The notes under the pieces were generated by a model. It made no database searches. It saw only the letters and a list, made by a program, of their open reading frames with translations, and had not been told where the DNA came from. The position numbers and the translations under genes were made by a program. Positions 38,885 to 41,948 of a stretch of DNA of 41,948 nt are shown piece by piece (positions within the stretch are counted from its first letter, which is position 1; each line of letters starts with the position of its first letter). This DNA comes from a virus: positions 1 to 41,948 of IMG/VR virus record IMGVR_UViG_3300031753_000018. One strand, written 5' to 3'.

Positions 38885-38914
38885 GGACCGGGGCGGGAGG
38901 AGATACGGCCGGAG

Positions 38915-39163
38915 TCAGGAGGCGTTGGCGAGGCGCTTGCGGCGCGGGCCCTGTTTCGGCCCGTCGGCCGCATCCGGCACCAGCGGCTTGCGCCGGCGGC
39001 CGACGGGCCGGCGTGGGATGCGTCCCAGCTCGGACCGATCCAGCCTCCGGGCTGCCGTCTGGGCCAGCCATTCGTTCATGGGCAGCCCCTCCGCCTCGGC
39101 CGCCTGGCGGATGGCCTCCAGCAGATCGCCGCTTGCCCGAAAGGTGTAGGTGTCGATCTCCAC
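38915..39163 (-). CDS. Ribbon-helix-helix DNA-binding protein
   Basis: 82 residues from GTG 39163, six bases after AGGAGGGGG. VEIDTYTFRASGDLLEAIRQ then AAEAEGLPMNEWLAQTAARR is a ribbon-helix-helix of the Arc/MetJ type. The C-terminal 35 residues are strongly basic (IPRRPVGRRRKPLVPDAADG). The gene lies 43 bases beyond a near-consensus promoter overlapped by an inverted repeat arm, so an autoregulated repressor is likely. Longer frames upstream start before the promoter and were rejected. Confidence 0.78.
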   Translation of the reverse strand: MEIDTYTFRASGDLLEAIRQAAEAEGLPMNEWLAQTAARRLDRSELGRIPRRPVGRRRKPLVPDAADGPKQGPRRKRLANAS

Positions 39164-39205
39164 GGGAATCCCCCTCCTACTGCTGCCGCCGGGTTTTACG
39201 TCAGC

Positions 39206-39234
39206 ATTGTAAGCGCCTTTGGTGCATTCGTCAA
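39206..39234 (-). promoter_or_regulatory. Leftward near-consensus promoter
   Basis: On the minus strand TTGACG (39234-39229), 17 bases, TACAAT (39211-39206). The -10 overlaps the arm ACGTCAGCATTG (39198-39209), whose inverted partner CAATGCTGACGT is at 39321-39332. It directs the ribbon-helix-helix gene. Confidence 0.75.
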
Positions 39235-39300
39235 CATCGGTATAGGCAGCAACCATGGGCCCGCCATGGCCATAAGATTGTAGCCTTCAATGGCGTTCGG

Positions 39301-39336
39301 GTCAACGTCACGAAAAACGGCAATGCTGACGTTGAC
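39301..39336. promoter_or_regulatory. 10-bp inverted repeat, candidate operator
   Basis: GTCAACGTCA (39301-39310) and TGACGTTGAC (39327-39336) are perfect inverses around 16 bases. The right arm also overlaps the 12-bp inverted arm at 39321-39332 and the -35 of the rightward promoter. CGTCA words recur at 39199, 39229 and 39306. Confidence 0.65.
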
Positions 39337-39359
39337 AATTCCGGGGCGTGGGTTAGGAT
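39332..39359 (+). promoter_or_regulatory. Rightward promoter in the same control region
   Basis: TTGACA (39332-39337), 16 bases, TAGGAT (39354-39359). Its -35 is inside the inverted repeat. What it transcribes is unclear, because no convincing rightward gene follows before the integrase on the opposite strand. Confidence 0.5.
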
Positions 39360-39860
39360 GGTCGGGCGGGCGAGTGTGGCAAGAGAACCCGGTCGTATCG
39401 ATTGGAGGATTGCATCGTGGGCATGGACAGGCTACAATTGGCTCCCCAGGCGCGATTCAACCCATCCTGCGCAGCCACCGCAGACTCACAGGAAGCGGAA
39501 CGACCTAACTACCGCAGTGCAAGCATGTTACCCATTTTCCGAAACGACGCAGCTTGCCCAGATACCCAAAATCGAGGCGCTTCTTTCAAGAAGGCGCCGC
39601 CAGCCGCGGCGCTTGTTGGGTCTGGCCTCGGCAAAGCTCCCCGAGTTGTTGCGGTTGCGCGAGCCGGAAAGCGCCTCATACGGCGCGCCTTTGACGGCCC
39701 GGCCGGCGCTGACGGTGGCGCGACGCCGGCCGGGTGTGCGGGGTGTGCGGGGTGTGCGGGGCCGCGGTGGACACCACCGCCCGGGTTGACGCGAGACATT
39801 CCTGTCTCTGGCCTGGCGGTCCTGCTGCCCTCGCCAGCCCGGGCGCGTGGTGCCGCTTGC
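39360..39860. other. Stretch without a convincing gene, next to integrase
   Basis: Several frames are open here but none has both a ribosome site and protein-like composition. GGAGG at 39404-39408 precedes GTG 39417, whose frame continues implausibly through the integrase region. One frame ending at 39789 (IPKIEALLSRRRRQPRRLLG) has a weak protein-like look. Because it adjoins the integrase gene the phage attachment site may be here, but with no host junction in view it cannot be located. Confidence 0.35.
39732..39758. repeat. Tandem repeat of GGGTGTGCG, three copies
   Basis: Three adjacent perfect copies of a nine-base unit, followed by GG. It could be an accessory integrase arm-site array, or simply slippage in G+C-rich DNA. 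Confidence 0.6.
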
Positions 39861-40802
39861 TCAAGCGCCGATCGCGCCGCGCCGCCGGCCCTTCGCGGGC
39901 ATGCCCTTCTGGGCGGCGGCGCGGACGTCCTCCAGCTTGTCGTCGAGGTGAATGTACCGCTCCGTCGTGGTGACCGACCGATGGCCGACCGCTTCGGCGA
40001 CCAGCTTAATCGAAGCGCCGTTGGCGATGGCGTCGGAGATGCCGCGGCCGCGGATGCCGTGGAGACTAGCGCCGCCGGTGTCGATGCCCCGCGCGCGCAG
40101 CCGGCACAGGCCGTTGCGCAGCGCCGCGGGCGTCCACGGCGTGCCCCGGTTGTTGAGGAAGACGTGTCGGTCGCCTGCCGGCACGGTTTCCACGCCCTCT
40201 ACGACGGCTGCTCCTGTCCCTGCCACCGCGACTGTCCCGACTGCGAGGGTTTCGCGGAGCAGTTCCAGCGCCTCTTCCGTCAGGGGAATGATCTTGGCCC
40301 TGCCCGTGAATTTGCGCGACTTGTGGCGGTCTACCACCCACACGCCTCGCGCGAAATCCAGGTCGGCGACGCGCGCCTCACACAGCTCCGCCTGGCGGCA
40401 CATGGTCAGGCGCAGGAAGCGAAGGGCCCGCTCCAGCGCCTTGTTTGCGGCCCCGTACAGGCCCTCCAGTGCCTGATCCGCCATCGCCGGCCGCCGCTCG
40501 CTTTTGCCGCAGGTCACCGACTGAAACGGGTGGCGGCCGATCAGTTCCAGCCGGGCGGCCCAGCCGAGCGCTGCCTTGACCCGCGCCATGTGGACGCCGC
40601 GCGTCCCCCTGCTTTTCCAGCCCGTTTGTGCCTGGGCCCAAACGACCAGGTGGGCGGGCTTCATCTCGGAGACGTCCAGCTCGCCGTGGGCCTGCGCGAA
40701 CAGGCTCAACGTGATCTCGACCTGGCGGGTGGTTTTCGGGCAGTGGGCGCCTTCGGTGGCGCAGTGCTGCCGGTAGGCAGCAAGGACGTCCTTGACCTTC
40801 AA
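39861..40802 (-). CDS. int: Tyrosine recombinase (integrase)
   Basis: 313 residues, TTG start at 40802 behind GGGAG, chosen because the protein then begins at the typical N-terminal helix KVKDVLAAYRQHC; the open frame continues upstream without protein-like content. Catalytic residues include R in CRQAEL, H-x-x-R in LHGIRGRGISDAI, the H in VAEAVGHRS and Y in ERYIHLDDKL. A core-binding helix region precedes. It should integrate and excise the phage genome. It is transcribed divergently from the ERF operon and its end points toward the empty stretch at 39360-39860. Confidence 0.9.
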   Translation of the reverse strand: MKVKDVLAAYRQHCATEGAHCPKTTRQVEITLSLFAQAHGELDVSEMKPAHLVVWAQAQTGWKSRGTRGVHMARVKAALGWAARLELIGRHPFQSVTCGKSERRPAMADQALEGLYGAANKALERALRFLRLTMCRQAELCEARVADLDFARGVWVVDRHKSRKFTGRAKIIPLTEEALELLRETLAVGTVAVAGTGAAVVEGVETVPAGDRHVFLNNRGTPWTPAALRNGLCRLRARGIDTGGASLHGIRGRGISDAIANGASIKLVAEAVGHRSVTTTERYIHLDDKLEDVRAAAQKGMPAKGRRRGAIGA

Positions 40803-40897
40803 GACCGGGACTCCCGCGCCGACCCGCGTGAACGAGCCCGCTTGGCCCGTCCAAACTGGCCGGCAGCGCGTCGCAGGCGCTACCGGTTGGGGAGGCG

Positions 40898-40926
40898 CCC
40901 TGCCCGGGGTCGTTCCCCGGGCAGGG
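40898..40926. terminator. Perfect 12-bp hairpin upstream of integrase
   Basis: CCCTGCCCGGGG and CCCCGGGCAGGG pair perfectly around TCGTT. It lies 96 bases before the integrase start on the leftward side, where it could act as an attenuator of integrase expression, or as a terminator. Confidence 0.6.
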
Positions 40927-40960
40927 TTGAAGAGGTTGTGTTTTGCGCCTGCGAATCTAC

Positions 40961-40991
40961 CAGAAAGCGTCTCCAATGCAAGCGCTTTCTG
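40961..40991. promoter_or_regulatory. 9-bp inverted repeat in the int/ERF divergent region
   Basis: CAGAAAGCG (40961-40969) and CGCTTTCTG (40983-40991) are perfect inverses with 13 bases between. Located in the 267-base gap between divergent int and the ERF operon, it is a candidate repressor operator. I could not identify a clean sigma70 promoter around it. Confidence 0.5.
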
Positions 40992-41025
40992 TGGGCCGCG
41001 GCAGAGTTTTTCACAGAATGCAGAA

Positions 41026-41044
41026 GCGCCTCTCGGAGAGGCGC
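41026..41044 (+). other. 8-bp hairpin in the leader of the early operon
   Basis: GCGCCTCT and AGAGGCGC form a perfect stem with loop CGG, 26 bases before the ATG at 41070. It probably folds in the 5' untranslated region of the early mRNA. Confidence 0.5.
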
Positions 41045-41069
41045 ATACCTGGCACCCCTGGAGGCAGGA

Positions 41070-41345
41070 ATGAGCGAATTGACAGACGTAATCCCGACCC
41101 CGAATGTCCCCGAAGCGCCGCTCCTGCTGGAGCGGTTCACGATCACCCTGCCCTCCGGGGAGCGCCTGGCGGCCTCCCTGCACCGGTCGCCGCACCGCCG
41201 GAGCGGCCGGCGGATCCAGGTGCGGGAGCAGGGCGGCTCCGTCATCTTCGACAGCGACGACTGCTACGACTTCGGCAACGCGAAGGCCAGCCTCGACGAC
41301 TGGCTGGGCGGGCTGATTGGGCCCCACGAAAGGAGCACGCCATGA
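41070..41345 (+). CDS. Small hypothetical protein, first gene of the early operon
   Basis: 91 residues from ATG 41070, six bases after GGAGG. The middle is beta-like (LLERFTITLPSGERLAASLH; RIQVREQGGSVIFDSDDCYD) followed by a helix (NAKASLDDWLGGLI). No family recognised. Its stop overlaps the ERF ATG (ATGA) and it stands first behind the divergent control region. Confidence 0.7.
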   Translation: MSELTDVIPTPNVPEAPLLLERFTITLPSGERLAASLHRSPHRRSGRRIQVREQGGSVIFDSDDCYDFGNAKASLDDWLGGLIGPHERSTP

Positions 41346-41948
41346 GCACCGAGACGGCCGAAATGGCCGTGATGGAGCGGGGGCCGCTGACGCCCCTGGC
41401 CCTGATCCAGTCCGCGCTCGACAAGGGCCTGAACCCCGAGCGCCTAGGAAAGCTGCTGGACCTGCAAGAGCGCTGGGAGTCGCTGCGGGCCCGGGAGGAA
41501 TACGGCCGCGCCCTGGCCGCCTTCCAGCGCGAGTGTCCCCAGGTGCCCAAGACGCGGCCGGTCCTCCAGAAGAACGGCGACCTGCGCTACAAGTACGCGG
41601 CCCTGGAGGACGTCGTCAAAGCTGCCGGGCCCGTCATGGCCGCGCATGGCATCGCGGCCACGTTCTCCCAGGACATGACCGACCGCGACGTGATCACGAC
41701 GGTAAGGGTGCAGGTCGGCAGCCATGCCGAGGACAAGCGCTTCGTCTCGCCCCGGCCGAATTTCGAGGCCGCAGGCGCCATCGGCCAGACGGTGCCCCAG
41801 GCTTACGGCGCCACCCTCACCTACTATCGCCGCTACGCCCTGTGTGCGGCGCTCGGGATCGTGGTGTGCGGCGAGGACTCCGACGCCGCCGCCGACGGGG
41901 TGGGCCTGCAGGCCGGCCTCTCCGAGGACCAGGTGCGCGAGCTGAAAA
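41342..41948 (+). CDS. ERF-family single-strand annealing protein, N-terminal part (partial)
   Basis: The first 202 codons of a protein that ends at 153 after the join. LLDLQERWESLRAREEYGRA, FQRECPQVPKTRPVL, YKYAALEDVVKAAGPVMAAH and GQTVPQAYGATLTYYRRYAL, ALGI are characteristic of the ERF family, the annealing partner of a phage exonuclease. The frame is open at the last base and continues at base 7 if the seven terminal bases are overlapped, giving 250 residues. The start overlaps the previous stop (ATGA). Confidence 0.9.
   Translation, partial: MSTETAEMAVMERGPLTPLALIQSALDKGLNPERLGKLLDLQERWESLRAREEYGRALAAFQRECPQVPKTRPVLQKNGDLRYKYAALEDVVKAAGPVMAAHGIAATFSQDMTDRDVITTVRVQVGSHAEDKRFVSPRPNFEAAGAIGQTVPQAYGATLTYYRRYALCAALGIVVCGEDSDAAADGVGLQAGLSEDQVRELK

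Noticed and set aside
37966-39789. A 607-codon rightward frame
   Set aside because: It overlaps the GT/FkbM gene in another frame and has no protein-like composition; only its last part (39500-39780) was considered further and was left unassigned.
39402-41345. A rightward open frame of 647 codons across the integrase region
   Set aside because: It lies opposite the well-supported integrase; its translation is Arg/Gly/Ala shadow until 41070, where the true small gene starts.
1-41948. CRISPR arrays, insertion sequences, transposases and rRNA
   Set aside because: No regularly spaced repeat array, no transposase motif or terminal inverted repeat pair, and no rRNA-like stretch was found.

Overview
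The window reads as one complete, G+C-rich (by eye about two thirds) temperate siphovirus-type phage or prophage genome of a planctomycete. It seems to be a circular molecule opened inside a gene. The last seven bases (CTGAAAA, 41942-41948) equal the first seven, and overlapping them rejoins an ERF-type single-strand annealing protein of 250 residues in frame, giving a circle of about 41,941 bp. The host is inferred mainly from the TIGR02996 domain protein at 13867-14856, a family concentrated in Gemmata-like planctomycetes.

Layout, reading rightwards. (a) 41070-8815, across the join: early operon with ERF annealase, YqaJ/lambda-type exonuclease, a sigma-region-4-like HTH protein, a superfamily II helicase, an HNH protein, a PAPS-reductase-like PP-loop protein, a PD-(D/E)XK nuclease, a D12-class adenine methylase and many small proteins with start/stop overlaps. 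(b) 9215-10261: a small leftward operon whose two leaders carry an identical 27-bp hairpin element, facing a ribbon-helix-helix regulator gene across a promoter/operator region. (c) 10689-13427: a lysis-like cassette of small membrane proteins, an astacin-like zinc metalloprotease and a convergent lipoprotein; I find no glycosidase or amidase endolysin anywhere. (d) 13615-38641: the virion operon, with GpA-like terminase, zinc-ribbon protein, a sialidase-like fibre protein, lambda-type portal with a long charged tail, a prohead protease fused to a Mu gpT-like capsid protein, DUF2190 protein, connectors, tail tube, tail chaperone with a -1-frame second domain, tape measure and tail tip proteins. 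Two glycosyltransferase genes (the second fused to an FkbM methyltransferase) and another methyltransferase lie among the structural genes. (e) 38638-40802, leftward: a membrane zinc-ribbon protein, a second ribbon-helix-helix protein behind a strong promoter, a stretch without a convincing gene, and the tyrosine integrase.

Regulation visible in the sequence: a palindrome TGACA-N6-TGTCA occurs at 8890, 10619, 16430 and 17343. At 10619 and 17343 its right arm is the -35 element of near-identical promoters (CTGTCA-N18-TARGAT) leading into the lysis-like cassette and into the late zinc-ribbon/structural genes. Two further regions (10331-10414 and 39198-39359) have sigma70-like promoters overlapped by inverted repeats and look like lysogeny or early switches.

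The most unusual content is the metalloprotease standing where an endolysin would be expected, the glycan-modifying enzymes embedded in the structural operon, and the repeated late-promoter/operator element. All functional calls are from reading sequence motifs; no database search was possible.
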